Of a stretch of DNA of 64,000 nucleotides, positions 8,181 through 17,558 are shown one piece after another. Position 1 is the first letter of the stretch. Each line of letters begins with the position of its first letter. The notes under the pieces are model-generated. The model saw only the letters and a program-made list of their open reading frames with translations. It was not told the origin of the DNA and did no database searches. Origin of the DNA: Mycobacterium florentinum (lineage in GTDB: Bacteria > Actinomycetota > Actinomycetes > Mycobacteriales > Mycobacteriaceae). The DNA lies in contig NZ_AP022576.1 in NCBI RefSeq assembly GCF_010730355.1, forward strand, positions 2,046,001 to 2,110,000, in the 5' to 3' direction. A program made the position numbers and the translations under genes.

Positions 8181-10756
8181 GCGGGCACGGCGTGAGCGCG
8201 GCTCACGAAACAAACATTGAGCCGTTGGCGGGATGCGAATCGGCAAGCCCAAACGGCCACCGCCAGCGTGCGCCGGAGATAGTGGCAGAGAACGCGTCTG
8301 ATTCAATGGGGTCGGCGATCACCAGTTCACCCAAGGCAATTGGGAGTCCGGCCCGATCGCAGCGCAGAACGAGCCCGCCCGACTCCGCAGAGAACAACTG
8401 GGATGCCGAGAAGCCAGCGGCGGCGACCCAGGGCGCGATGCCGAATGTTTTCGCTCAGCCGCTGGGTTCAACGAATTCCTGGAGTTCGGACATGACCGGC
8501 TCAGATGGACGCACCGGTAGCGGCGGCGGAGAAGGCGCTGCGCGAGCAGTTTTGCTCGCCACCAAGCTGCATGTCCCGGCCGTCGGGGCCCAGCTCGTTC
8601 AGCGGGCCGCCCTGCTAGACGCACTGTCGGCGGGACGCCTGCGCAAGCTGACCCTATTGAGTGCGCCGGCGGGATGGGGCAAGACGACGCTACTGGCGCA
8701 GTGGGCCCTGGGTGCAAGCGAGGACCAGCGATTCGGTTGGCTTTCGCTTGATTCCTCCGACAACGACCCGGTGTGGTTCTGGATGTATGTGTTAGCCGCG
8801 CTGCAGAAGATCAGTCCCGGGGTGGGGTCTCGCGCGGTCGAACTCCTTGCGATGGGCGCCGATCCGGTGCAGGTCGTGCTGCCTACCCTGTTGAACGATC
8901 TGGACACGATCGCCAGCCCGATGGTGCTCATCCTCGATGACTACAACCTGGTGGTAAGTCGAGCGGTCCATGAGCAGCTTGCATTCTTCATCAGCCGTAT
9001 TCCCGAAACTCTTCACCTGGTGTTGTCCACCCGATCGGATCCGATATTGCCGTTGGCTCGGCTAAGAGCCAGCGGCGAGCTCGTCGAGGTCCGAACCGAC
9101 GATTTACGTTTCGGGGCTGTTGAGTCGGACCAGCTGCTGAACGATGTCCTCGGGCTGGACTTGCCTGATGCGGATGTTCAGCTTCTGCACCGACGCACCG
9201 AAGGGTGGGCTGCCGGCCTCTATCTCGCCGCCCTCTCGCTCGCCGGGCGTGCCGATGCCTCGGCGTTCATCAGAACCTTCGCGGGCGATAACCGTCATAT
9301 CGTCGACTACCTGATGGCCGAGGTGCTCGACGGCCAGCCACCGCCGCTGCGGAGTTTCTTGCTACGTACCTCGGTTTTGGGACGACTCAGCGGTGAGCTG
9401 TGCGACGCGCTCTTGCAAACGTCCGGCTCGGCCTCGGTTTTGCAGAAGATCGAACGCGAAAACCTGTTTGTGGTGCCCCTGGATACATCGCGGCATTGGT
9501 ATCGCTATCACCAGCTGTTCCGGGAACTGCTGCGCACCGAGCTGCGGCGCGGCGAGCCCGATCTCGTCGCGGATCTGCACCGACGAGCCGCGGCCTGGTT
9601 CGAGACCGAGGGACTGATCGATGAGGCGGTCCGCCACTTGGTCGCCGGCGGTGACATCGCGCGCAGTGCCGATTTGATCGCCGCGGACTGGGTCGACGAA
9701 TTCAACGGGGGCGGCGTGTCGACGGTCTCCGGCTTGCTGGATTTGCTTCCCGAAAAGGCCGTTTTACAGGATCCGCGGCTGAGCGTGGCCCGCGCCTGGA
9801 TCGCCCTAAGCCTGGGTCAACTCGATGACGCCGCCGAGTGGATTGAGGCAGTCGAGACCGGATCCCCGCCCGATGATGATGCCATCGGCGCTCAGGTTGT
9901 CGTGTTGCGCGCGGTTCACTCGTTCAAGACGGCAAAGGTTGCCACGGCGCTCGAGGAGAGTCGCCGGGCGATCACCCTCGATCTCGGGGAAGCGCCGCCT
10001 GGCCGAGCAAGCGCCTACTGCATTTATGGGTCCGCGCTGTACTTCTCGGGCAACACCCACGAGGCACAAGCCGCTTTCCGGCGGGCCGCGGAACTCGCAG
10101 AAAAGGCGGGCGATCGTCGCGCCCGCATCTACGCGTTGGGTCATCTGGCGCTGATTTCGGCCGAACATGGCCAGCCCGCAGCCGCCGAACGTGACATCCG
10201 CCGCGCCTCCGGCAGCTCCCGGGACCTGGCGGATGCAGAACACCTCGTGGACACGATGGTGTCCCTTGCTGCGGCCAAACTCCTTCGTATACAAGGAAAT
10301 TCGGTCGCGGCAGCGGCCGCCGCCGACACAGCCGCCAGGTCGGCCCGCCAAGGCGGGGCAATTCTCGAGGTCGCCAAGACGCTGTTGGTCAGGGCGGAGA
10401 TCGCTGAGCACCTCGGCGACCACGACACCGCAGAGGCCATCCTCGAAGAAGTCGGCACCCTGGTGCGCGGGTGCGCGGACGCCGGCATCGACTCGACGCT
10501 GTTCGGTTCGGCCGAGCGGGGTACGGGCGTCACGGTGACTTCGCGCAACGATGTCGCGGTCGTCGAGGAGCTGACTCCCAAGGAGCTTGAGGTTCTTCGC
10601 TTACTTCCCACCAGGTTGTCGCGACGTGAAATCGGTGCGCGGCTATACGTTTCGCTCAATACTGTAAAGACCCACCAGCGCGCCGTATACCGCAAACTCG
10701 GCGTCGAGCACCGCAGCGCGGCGGTCAGCCGGGCGCGAGAACTCGGCCTGCTGTAA
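8177..10756 (+). CDS. LuxR-family MalT/LAL-type ATPase transcriptional regulator
   Basis: An 859-residue regulator of MalT type. Walker A APAGWGKTTLL lies near residues 163-173 and Walker B-like VLILDDYN follows. A long helical repeat region comes next, then a C-terminal LuxR domain starting LTPKELEVLRLLPTRLSRRE. GTG 8177 is preceded by GGGGAG at good spacing. However, MalT-type proteins usually begin shortly before the LLATKLHVP motif, here residue 126, and ATG 8492 has its own GGAG site, so the first 105 residues (Ser/Pro/Ala-rich, low-complexity) may be an extension or untranslated. Only distant kinship to the first LAL protein is visible. The effector is unknown. Confidence 0.88.
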   Translation: MSGHGVSAAHETNIEPLAGCESASPNGHRQRAPEIVAENASDSMGSAITSSPKAIGSPARSQRRTSPPDSAENNWDAEKPAAATQGAMPNVFAQPLGSTNSWSSDMTGSDGRTGSGGGEGAARAVLLATKLHVPAVGAQLVQRAALLDALSAGRLRKLTLLSAPAGWGKTTLLAQWALGASEDQRFGWLSLDSSDNDPVWFWMYVLAALQKISPGVGSRAVELLAMGADPVQVVLPTLLNDLDTIASPMVLILDDYNLVVSRAVHEQLAFFISRIPETLHLVLSTRSDPILPLARLRASGELVEVRTDDLRFGAVESDQLLNDVLGLDLPDADVQLLHRRTEGWAAGLYLAALSLAGRADASAFIRTFAGDNRHIVDYLMAEVLDGQPPPLRSFLLRTSVLGRLSGELCDALLQTSGSASVLQKIERENLFVVPLDTSRHWYRYHQLFRELLRTELRRGEPDLVADLHRRAAAWFETEGLIDEAVRHLVAGGDIARSADLIAADWVDEFNGGGVSTVSGLLDLLPEKAVLQDPRLSVARAWIALSLGQLDDAAEWIEAVETGSPPDDDAIGAQVVVLRAVHSFKTAKVATALEESRRAITLDLGEAPPGRASAYCIYGSALYFSGNTHEAQAAFRRAAELAEKAGDRRARIYALGHLALISAEHGQPAAAERDIRRASGSSRDLADAEHLVDTMVSLAAAKLLRIQGNSVAAAAAADTAARSARQGGAILEVAKTLLVRAEIAEHLGDHDTAEAILEEVGTLVRGCADAGIDSTLFGSAERGTGVTVTSRNDVAVVEELTPKELEVLRLLPTRLSRREIGARLYVSLNTVKTHQRAVYRKLGVEHRSAAVSRARELGLL

Positions 10757-10851
10757 TCCGCCTGCCGCCAGATATTGTCAGTGTTTGGACGTGCCTGCGC
10801 TCCACGCAGTTCTGCCGGTAGAAACAGGGAAGTCCGCGATCAGGTGCAAGC

Positions 10852-10863
10852 TCACCCAGGTGA
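10852..10863. promoter_or_regulatory. recurrent operator, variant TCACCCAGGTGA
   Basis: An inverted repeat TCACC-CA-GGTGA, about 165 bp upstream of the RclC-like gene on the plus strand. It differs from the perfect form only at the centre of the dyad. Confidence 0.5.
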
Positions 10864-11027
10864 ATTGCGCGCGCGGATGAGGACAACTCACCCCCTGCGC
10901 GGAGATAGTAGTCCGCGATCGCGAACCGCCTGAATCACCGTCTCGACCAACCGTGCCGCCATCGAAGGCAGTGCGAGTTCGGCAGCCGATGCGGTGAAAG
11001 GACACACATGCACAAAAAGGAGACCGC

Positions 11028-11555
11028 ATGTCACAGAAAGAGGCCACCGCCATGACGACTGATGGCCCAGGGAAGTCTCTAACGACCGGCATCGCGCCTC
11101 TGCTCGCACGGTACGGTCTAGTCATAGTCCTGGCCTGGTTCGGCGCCATGAAGTTCACTTCCTATGAATCCCACGGTATTTCGCACTGGGTGGCCAATAG
11201 CCCCCTTTTGAGTTGGGTTTACCACATCATGTCCATCGACGCCTTTGGTCGATTGAACGGATCAGTAGAATTGATTACTGCCGCACTGCTGGCCGTCAAG
11301 CCGTGGTTCCCGAAGGTTTCCGTGGTGGGCGGCATCTTCGCCTCCCTATTCTTCCTGACCACACTGAGCTTCATGATCACGACACCCGGCACCGGCGAGG
11401 CGTCGGCTGGTGGCTTTCCCGTGTTGTCCGCCGACGGGGAGTTCTTGATGAAGGACATTGCGCTCCTCGGCTTGGCGCTGTGGCTGCTGGCGGACGCGAT
11501 AGACGCAACTCGCAGACAGGCGACGCTCGCCAAGATCGACTCACGCCCCCGCTGA
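11028..11555 (+). CDS. DUF417/RclC-like inner-membrane stress protein
   Basis: A 175-residue membrane protein with about four hydrophobic segments and the DUF417 signature (AWFGAMKFTSYESHGISHWV, then FGRLNGSVELITAALL). In E. coli the family member RclC belongs to the reactive-chlorine resistance operon. Its biochemical role is unclear, and a DoxX-like quinone or thiol-stress role is often suggested. Start ATG 11028 has a textbook AAGGAG. The operator-like TCACCCAGGTGA lies upstream. It is followed at 72 bp by an acetyltransferase-like gene in the same direction. Confidence 0.85.
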   Translation: MSQKEATAMTTDGPGKSLTTGIAPLLARYGLVIVLAWFGAMKFTSYESHGISHWVANSPLLSWVYHIMSIDAFGRLNGSVELITAALLAVKPWFPKVSVVGGIFASLFFLTTLSFMITTPGTGEASAGGFPVLSADGEFLMKDIALLGLALWLLADAIDATRRQATLAKIDSRPR

Positions 11556-11627
11556 TGAGGTTGCGTAGGTTCCGTCTTTGCCGCGGCATGGCGGCCGGCT
11601 GTTACGACATGGAAGGGACACTTGATA

Positions 11628-12026
11628 GTGAGTGAATCACCAAGGCCCATGGGCAGTATCGAACGCAGTGCCCACGATGGACTGCGGACGATCATCACCG
11701 ACAACGCTCAAGAGTGCCGGTTCGAAGCCACGGTAGGCGGCCAGGTGATCGGTCGGCAGCCCTACCGGCGCTACCGCGGCCATATCGTGTTGATGGCCAC
11801 CGAAGTCGATACGCAATGGCGTGAGCGGGGCGTTTCCTCGGCGATGATCAGTGGTGTGCTCACGCTGATCCGGCAGGCCGGACACACGGTCATTCCGCGG
11901 TGCAAGATCACGGGTGACTACATTCTGCGCCATCCCGAATACCAAGACCTGGTGGCCGGACAGTATCAGGGATTGCTGCGACCCGTGTCGCGGCCCGCTG
12001 CGCCGGCGGATCCAGACAGCACCTGA
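11628..12026 (+). CDS. GNAT-like N-acetyltransferase, YjdJ type
   Basis: About 132 residues resembling the short YjdJ/CG-type GNAT fold: a strand motif ECRFEATVGGQVIG, then a beta strand with VLMATEVD and the acetyl-CoA loop ERGVSSAMISGVL, ending around PRCKITGDYILRHPEYQDLV. Such proteins are single-domain acetyltransferases of unknown substrate. The start is uncertain: GTG 11628 has GAAGGGA at fair spacing, while TTG 11622 and ATG 11649 are in frame. It may be co-transcribed with the RclC-like gene. Confidence 0.75.
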   Translation: MSESPRPMGSIERSAHDGLRTIITDNAQECRFEATVGGQVIGRQPYRRYRGHIVLMATEVDTQWRERGVSSAMISGVLTLIRQAGHTVIPRCKITGDYILRHPEYQDLVAGQYQGLLRPVSRPAAPADPDST

Positions 12027-12183
12027 TCGGGGCCTTCCGACTCGACGCAATTCGAAAGGGCGGACATGCCTGAGGTTTGTCGGGTATGCGGGCCGACGAC
12101 TTGCTTGTAACGCTGACCGCCGACCGGACTTCGACTATCCCGAACGTCGGCAGCCATCGAACCGAGCTCCAGGACCATGCCGA

Positions 12184-12675
12184 TCACCCGCTCCCATCCA
12201 TTACCAGAACGGAAATCGCGCCTTTGGCTTCGAAGACCGCGAGGTGAATCCGATCGGAGGTTTCGTGTCCGTGCTGTCGCAGCACGGCTTCGAGATCGGC
12301 ACTGGTTAGTCCGCACCGACGCAGGTTGCGTCGGTCGACGTGTCCGTTGCGGATCAGCACCTTCAGCGGTGGATCGATGAAACGCCGAATCCCCGGAATG
12401 AAGCGCAATCTCGCTAGTACCGCGTGGGCCGCGAGAAGGCAGATGAGCGCCGTACTTGCGTTGAGCCACGAGGTGTCGCTGGCGGTAGCAGCCCGACCGA
12501 CGATGGCTCCGGCGGCGACCGCAGCGATCCAGTCGAATGGAGCGAATTCGGCGAGGGTGCGGCGCTCCATGAAGCGAAACAGGACTGCGGCCGTGAGGAA
12601 CAGCGCCGAGGTTTTGACGGCGGCGTCGACGGCCCCGGTCGGGTTACCGATCAGGACATGAAGTATTCGATCCAC
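12184..12675 (-). CDS. DUF421/YetF-like membrane protein
   Basis: A 163-residue protein with two to three N-terminal hydrophobic helices (residues about 20-105), then a soluble YetF/DUF421 domain containing LIRNGHVDRRNLRRCGLTSA and a terminal beta unit. Start GTG 12675 sits five bases after GGAGG. The family is widespread in Bacillus and mycobacteria and is tied loosely to envelope stress; no catalytic role is known. It stands alone, convergent with the acetyltransferase-like gene. Confidence 0.85.
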   Translation of the reverse strand: MDRILHVLIGNPTGAVDAAVKTSALFLTAAVLFRFMERRTLAEFAPFDWIAAVAAGAIVGRAATASDTSWLNASTALICLLAAHAVLARLRFIPGIRRFIDPPLKVLIRNGHVDRRNLRRCGLTSADLEAVLRQHGHETSDRIHLAVFEAKGAISVLVMDGSG

Positions 12676-12893
12676 GGGTGCCTCCGTTTCAGGAGTGAGC
12701 CATCGATTCTTGCCGCCTTTGCCGTCGGCGTGTCGGCTGTACTGGGGTCAGGTAACCAATGTGGAGACGTCCAAAACCATTGGCAATCAGCCCATTCGCC
12801 GAAGACGTGCACGGCAGGATAGCAATGTCGGTGTCCACTTCGCGTCGTCACGAGGCGCCTCGGTGCGTCTGGACGACGCTTCACTCACCGGAT

Positions 12894-13322
12894 CTACTTG
12901 CCGCCGGTCTCGACGACGGCGACGACTTCGATCTCGACGCGCTGGTTGGGCAGTGCGAGCGCCTCGACGCCCAGCGCGGTCCACAGCGGCAGACTTTCGC
13001 CGAATCGCTTGCGGAACTCATCCACCATCACCGACATGTGTTCACCACCAATGGAATCATCGTCCGTGGGAACGTGGTAGGAGTGGACGTTCACGACGTC
13101 GCGCCAGCTAGCGCCCGCTTCGGCGAGAGTCTTTTCGACGTTGTCGCACGCCTTGACGATCTCGTCCTGCAAAGATGTGGGCGACAAGGTGAAGTCCGCG
13201 TCCCAACCGCCTTGGCCGGAGATTTCGATGCGATCGCCGATGCGTAGGGCTTGCCTGTAGGAGTTGCGGGTACGGGCGATCTCACCGTATCCGGGGGTGT
13301 CGAAGAATTCGGTCTTGGTCAT
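12894..13322 (-). CDS. RidA/YjgF-family protein
   Basis: A 142-residue RidA-fold protein (GDRIEISGQGGWD near the N-terminus, ALALPNQRVEIEVVAVVE at the end). The family deaminates reactive enamine/imine intermediates or has divergent hydrolase activities. The canonical substrate-binding Arg lies in the R-V-E-I-E stretch. Start ATG 13322 is preceded by AGAGGAAAC. It is the last gene of a four-gene leftward unit with an NDH-2-like dehydrogenase, a 71-residue protein and an RraA-family protein. Confidence 0.88.
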   Translation of the reverse strand: MTKTEFFDTPGYGEIARTRNSYRQALRIGDRIEISGQGGWDADFTLSPTSLQDEIVKACDNVEKTLAEAGASWRDVVNVHSYHVPTDDDSIGGEHMSVMVDEFRKRFGESLPLWTALGVEALALPNQRVEIEVVAVVETGGK

Positions 13323-13414
13323 GCGAGCGTTTCCTCTCATTTCGTGTTAGATGTGTTGTGCGCGAAGCGCGGTCGGCCAGTGCGCCAAAACTGGGTGCGC
13401 TAGCGGTTGGCCCG

Positions 13415-14065
13415 TCAGTTCTCATTGCCTCCCGGTGTGGTTGGGGTTTCGCCTCTGATGGCGACAATGGCCGCCGCGTCCTCCACTGCGACGTGGTTGG
13501 CGGCGCAAAGTACGGCGCGCACGTCGCCGGCGGGTACGACCGCGGCGCCGGAGGCATCGGCGAAGACGTAATCGCCGGGACGGACCGCCACCCCCGCGAC
13601 CACGACCGGACGGTTCGCCTCGTAGGGCGTGACGACGTCGCCGCCCCACCGCGTTGTTTCGCCTCGGCAATAGACGGCGAGATCGTAGAGTTCGAGCTCG
13701 GCGAAGTCGCGCAGCCGTCCATCGGCGAGAATGCCGGCGAGCCGGTGGTTTCGGACGCGCGACAGCTTTGCCCCACCGCCCAGTGACGCATCGGTGTGGC
13801 CGTTGCTGGCCAGCACCAGCACGCGCCCGTCGGAGCCGCCTTCGATGGCGTCGTAGAACAGTTTCTTGAAGTTGTAGCGCTCCGGCGGGAGAGCTTCCCG
13901 GCATGCCGGGAAGTAGGAGATGGTCACGGCAGGGCCGAAAAGCCGGCGTCCGGGTGTCGGGCTGACCAAGTCGAGTAGATGACACCGATGTTGGTGACGG
14001 CGCCCCATGGCGTCCACGATGTCGGCGGTGCGCACGCGCCCGGCGAGCGCGTCGAGGGATTCCAT
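13415..14065 (-). CDS. RraA-family protein (regulator of RNase E / HMG-CHA aldolase fold)
   Basis: A 216-residue RraA-like protein. It has the family core LASNGHTDASLGGGAKLSR near residues 85-103, then AGILADGRLRD, the glycine- and Arg/Asp-bearing substrate loop. Members are either RNase E inhibitors or metal-dependent aldolases for 4-carboxy-4-hydroxy-2-oxoadipate and related acids. The G-G-x(4)-R pattern and LADGRLRD leave an aldolase role possible. The start ATG overlaps the stop of the 71-residue gene upstream (TGATG), so translation is coupled. The operon partners (RidA, NDH-2-like) fit small-metabolite clearance better than RNA decay. Confidence 0.82.
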   Translation of the reverse strand: MESLDALAGRVRTADIVDAMGRRHQHRCHLLDLVSPTPGRRLFGPAVTISYFPACREALPPERYNFKKLFYDAIEGGSDGRVLVLASNGHTDASLGGGAKLSRVRNHRLAGILADGRLRDFAELELYDLAVYCRGETTRWGGDVVTPYEANRPVVVAGVAVRPGDYVFADASGAAVVPAGDVRAVLCAANHVAVEDAAAIVAIRGETPTTPGGNEN

Positions 14066-14280
14066 CAGCGGACCGGGATCGGGGCACGCCAGGATTGGGC
14101 GCCGCGGAAGTCGAGCCCCCCATCGGTGGACGTTTGCACCAGCCGGGCCAGGACATCTTCGCAGACCGGGTAGCGCACCACGATGCCTGGCGCACGGTGG
14201 TAGCCACCGCGAAGGTCGCGCAACGAAAGGTTGGCGTTATAGCCGCTGCGTCCGCGAAAGCCTTCGTTGACGATACTCAT
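14065..14280 (-). CDS. small conserved-looking protein, unknown function
   Basis: A 71-residue soluble protein with start ATG 14280 five bases after GGAG. The middle is Arg/Gly-rich (FRGRSGYNANLSLRDLRGGY) and the end is amphipathic. I recognise no family. It lies 19 bp after the NDH-2-like gene and overlaps the RraA-family gene, so it is a genuine operon member by spacing. Confidence 0.6.
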   Translation of the reverse strand: MSIVNEGFRGRSGYNANLSLRDLRGGYHRAPGIVVRYPVCEDVLARLVQTSTDGGLDFRGAQSWRAPIPVR

Positions 14281-14299
14281 TGGTGCTCCGCGTTGACTG

Positions 14300-15667
14300 T
14301 CATTCTGCGCCTGCCGCCTCCGGTAGCCGGACGAATTGACTGGCCGTGAATTCGGCGTCGGCACCGCAAACGAATCCCATTGACAGCACGGCGCGGGGGA
14401 AGAAGAGGTCGGTGAGATATGCGAGTGCGACCGCCCAGCGGTTGACGAGCCGTGGCAGCGCGTACAGGTGATAGGCGCGGGCGACAAGCTTTGCGGGATA
14501 GCCGGATAGGTGCACGCCCAGCGGGTTGGCGACGGCGTAGCGGGGACCCAAGTCGACGACCAAACCCTGGTCGCTGTGGCGGTAGTCTTTGCACTTGCCG
14601 TAGCCGAGGCTCGCGGCGACGTTGCGGGCCAACGTCTTACCTTGTCGGGTGGCGTGCTGGGCGGTGGGCGGGGCGATCGTGCCCGGCTTGGTCAGGTCCG
14701 GAACGGCGGCGGCGTCGCCCGCGGCAAACACTTCGGGGTGACCCGGTACCTGCAAATCGGTCTGCACCTTCAGCCGGCCCCGCTCGGTTTCCAAGCCCAG
14801 CGTGGCGATCAGCGGTGACGGGGTCACGCCAGCCACCCACGCCACCGTGTGAGTGTCGATGCGCGAACCATCGCTGAGCACCACGTGATCGGCGTGAACT
14901 TCCCTGACGGTCGTGCCGAGCCGGACATCGATTCCGCGAGCGCGCAACACGCGCATCGCCGCATCGCCGAGCTTCTGCCCCAGCTCGGGCATGACGTGGT
15001 CGGCCAAGTCCAGCAGCACAAACCGCACCGAAGCCCGATCGAAGCCCATCTGCTTTGCCGCCGCGTCGGCGAGCGCGCGCAGCTGCGCCGCCAATTCGGA
15101 ACCGGAATACGACGCGCCGACAACGACAATCGTGCGCCGGGCTGCCGCGCGTGCCTCGTTTTCATCGACGTGAGCCAGTTCCAACTGCTCGATCACATGA
15201 TCACGCAGATATAGCGCCTCGGCCGTCGACTTCAGCCCGTGCGCGTGGGTAGCCAAACCGGGCGTATCGAAAAGCCGGGTCACCGAGCCCGGCGTCAAGA
15301 CGAGCCGATCCCACGATAGCGTCCCTACCCCGCCCTCCGGATCCGTGAACGAGAGCGTATGCCGATCAAAGTCAACGCTGTCGACCCGGCCACGCACCGC
15401 CCGAACGCCCTTGAGTGTTCCGGCCAGCGGAACACAGACAAACCGTGGGTCGACCAGTCCACCGGCCACATCGGCCAGCAATGGCGTGTACTGCATGTAG
15501 TCAACCGGCGAAACAATGGTCACCCGCACATCCCAAGCGCGCGCCCTGTCGAACCGCCGGGCCAGTCGGCGCGCGCACTCGAAAGCGGCGAACCCGCTGC
15601 CGACGATCACAACCGAGGTGGTCGGTTCCGTCTTCTCCGGTTGACTGTGAGATGGGAACGCGTTCAT
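14300..15667 (-). CDS. type II NADH dehydrogenase-like FAD oxidoreductase
   Basis: A 455-residue two-Rossmann flavoprotein. The N-terminal FAD motif is VVIVGSGFAAFECARRL, the central NAD(P) motif IVVVGASYSGSELAAQL, and the C-terminal FAD motif VFAAGDAAAVPDL. A C-terminal amphipathic region (VLSMGFVCGADAEF) could bind the membrane, as in Ndh-2, which passes NADH electrons to menaquinone. It is a divergent paralogue rather than main Ndh. Start ATG 15667 follows AGGAGAAG. The perfect palindrome TCACCCGGGTGA lies about 240 bp upstream. It is the first gene of the unit with the 71-residue, RraA-family and RidA-family genes. Confidence 0.87.
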   Translation of the reverse strand: MNAFPSHSQPEKTEPTTSVVIVGSGFAAFECARRLARRFDRARAWDVRVTIVSPVDYMQYTPLLADVAGGLVDPRFVCVPLAGTLKGVRAVRGRVDSVDFDRHTLSFTDPEGGVGTLSWDRLVLTPGSVTRLFDTPGLATHAHGLKSTAEALYLRDHVIEQLELAHVDENEARAAARRTIVVVGASYSGSELAAQLRALADAAAKQMGFDRASVRFVLLDLADHVMPELGQKLGDAAMRVLRARGIDVRLGTTVREVHADHVVLSDGSRIDTHTVAWVAGVTPSPLIATLGLETERGRLKVQTDLQVPGHPEVFAAGDAAAVPDLTKPGTIAPPTAQHATRQGKTLARNVAASLGYGKCKDYRHSDQGLVVDLGPRYAVANPLGVHLSGYPAKLVARAYHLYALPRLVNRWAVALAYLTDLFFPRAVLSMGFVCGADAEFTASQFVRLPEAAGAE

Positions 15668-16106
15668 ATCTCTTCTCCTGCATTGGATTCGGGCATCCAC
15701 ATGGTTCCGGGGATCGATCGCACGAGGTCGCAGTGTTCCTTGGCGGCCACGGCGTCCTGGACTGCGCGCAGGTCCCGGTCCCTTCGGATCTGTGTCGTTT
15801 GCAACGCCTTTCGCGACGGCGCTCAACATGTTGTTCGTTGCAGAGGTTGGTCGGTAGTGAGCATCGCCCGACCCCGGTCCATCCGTCATCATCCCTCAAG
15901 ACAATTCACCCGGGTGATAACGCTCAAGCCGCGATGGCGATGGCTGCATCAAAGGGGCTCATTGGATCCGGGGGTGCAACTTCCACGGCTATAGCCACCA
16001 CAGGATCACCGGCATTCCGACGATCGCAATCGCTCGTCGGGCGACGCGATGCGGCATCCCCACCACCGGAACCACGGAGGCGTCGTCGGCCTAATCGGTT
16101 CGTGCA
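15668..16106. other. 439-bp promoter region of the NDH-2-like operon
   Basis: No credible gene. Frames here are extensions or antisense shadows. It contains the palindromic operator at 15906-15917 and presumably the promoter for the leftward operon. The lpdA-like gene ends at its right edge. Confidence 0.5.
15906..15917. promoter_or_regulatory. recurrent operator TCACCCGGGTGA (perfect palindrome)
   Basis: A perfect 12-bp palindrome, extended by TT before and TAA after. It lies upstream of the NDH-2-like/RraA/RidA operon. The same sequence occurs at 18610 and 23520. Confidence 0.6.
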
Positions 16107-17522
16107 TCAATTGAGTTCATCGCGGGCTATGAGTCGGCGGGCCGCCTCGGTGATCGAGCCGGACAGCGACGGATAGATCGCAAGCGTCTGCGCCAAATCG
16201 TCAACGGTGATCCGGTTTTGAACAGCTATCGCGATCGGCAGTATCAGTTCCGAGGCGATCGGCGCGACCACTACACCACCGATAACCACGCCGCTGTCTT
16301 GCCGGCAAAATAGTTTGACGAAGCCCTGACTCAGCCCTGACATTTTCGCCCGCGCATTGGTTTTCAACGGCAGCATGATGATGCGCGCCTGAACCGAGCC
16401 GTCGTCGATCGCATCCTGCGAGACGCCGACCGTCGCGAGCTCGGGGTGTGTGAACACCGTGGCCGCGACAGTGCGCAACCTGAGCGGGTTAACGGCTTCA
16501 CCGAGCGCGTGGTACATCGCGATCCGGCCTTGCATCGCTGCAACCGAGGCCAACGGCAGCTGACCAGTGCAGTCCCCCGCCGCGTAAATGCCCGCGACGG
16601 GTGTCCGCGATACCCGGTCGACGGCAATGTAATTGCCGGGCCCGGGTTCAATGCCCACGCGCTCTAGACCTAGCCGGCCGGTGTTGGGCAGTGACCCAAG
16701 AGTCATCAATGCATGGCTGCCCTCGACGGTGCGGCCGTCGGTCATTGTCACTAGAACCCCGTCGTCGGTGCGCCGTACGGATTGTGCCCGGGCCTTTTTG
16801 ATCAGTTTGACGCCGCGTCGGGCAAACGATTCCTCGAGCACCCGCGCGGCATCGGCGTCCTCGCACGGCAACACCCGGTCGCGGCTGGCTACTATGGTGA
16901 CGGTCACACCCAATTCGGTGTAGGCGTTGGCGAATTCGGTGCCGGTCACCCCGCTACCCACCACGACGAGGTGGTCGGGCAGCGAGTCCAGGTCGTAGAG
17001 CTGACGCCAGGTCAGGATGCGCTCGCCGTCGGGATGCGCCGACGGCAGGATCCGAGGCCTGGCGCCGGTGGCGATCAACACCACGTCGGCCTCGCGGATC
17101 GTGGTGCGGCCGTCGAGTGCGGTCACCTTGACGTGGTGATACGCCAGACCGGGAGCGGCATCAACTAGCTCGCCGCGGCCCGCGATCAACTCGACGCCCG
17201 TACTCAGCAGCTGGGCGGTGATATCCATCGATTGCTCGGTAGCGAGCGTCTTGATCCGCTGATGTATTTCTGCCAAACAGACTTTGGCGTCGTCGATGTG
17301 GATGTCGAACCCCAGGCGGGTTGCCCGTCGCAGTTCGGTGCGCAGCCCCGTAGAGGCGATAAAGGTCTTCGATGGCACGCAGTCACACAGCACCGCGGCG
17401 CCGCCGACCCCGTCGGAATCGACGACAGTGACGCGGGCGACGGCGGGACCGCGTGCGGCGGCGACCAGTGCCGCCTCGTATCCGGCCGGGCCGCCGCCGA
17501 GGATCACAATGCGGGTCACCAC
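16107..17522 (-). CDS. lpdA: LpdA-like flavoprotein NAD(P)H:quinone reductase
   Basis: A 471-residue member of the pyridine-nucleotide disulfide reductase family: FAD motif IVILGGGPAGYEAALVAA, NAD(P) motif LVVVGSGVTGTEFANAY, and FAD motif GIYAAGDCTGQLPLASVA. The canonical redox pair Cys-x4-Cys is absent; the site reads GGAAVLCDCVPSK, with no Cys at the first position. That matches mycobacterial LpdA (Rv3303c), a quinone reductase rather than a lipoamide dehydrogenase. A close paralogue such as SthA-like cannot be excluded. Start is GTG 17522, or GTG 17519 directly after. It precedes the NDH-2-like operon on the same strand. Confidence 0.85.
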   Translation of the reverse strand: MVTRIVILGGGPAGYEAALVAAARGPAVARVTVVDSDGVGGAAVLCDCVPSKTFIASTGLRTELRRATRLGFDIHIDDAKVCLAEIHQRIKTLATEQSMDITAQLLSTGVELIAGRGELVDAAPGLAYHHVKVTALDGRTTIREADVVLIATGARPRILPSAHPDGERILTWRQLYDLDSLPDHLVVVGSGVTGTEFANAYTELGVTVTIVASRDRVLPCEDADAARVLEESFARRGVKLIKKARAQSVRRTDDGVLVTMTDGRTVEGSHALMTLGSLPNTGRLGLERVGIEPGPGNYIAVDRVSRTPVAGIYAAGDCTGQLPLASVAAMQGRIAMYHALGEAVNPLRLRTVAATVFTHPELATVGVSQDAIDDGSVQARIIMLPLKTNARAKMSGLSQGFVKLFCRQDSGVVIGGVVVAPIASELILPIAIAVQNRITVDDLAQTLAIYPSLSGSITEAARRLIARDELN

Positions 17523-17558
17523 AGCTCAAACCTCACCTACTGGCCGCACGACAGGTCA

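Noticed and set aside
14300..15892. Upstream start for the NDH-2-like gene at 15892
   Set aside because: The extra 75 residues are low-complexity, and ATG 15667 has a strong ribosome site directly before the FAD motif region.
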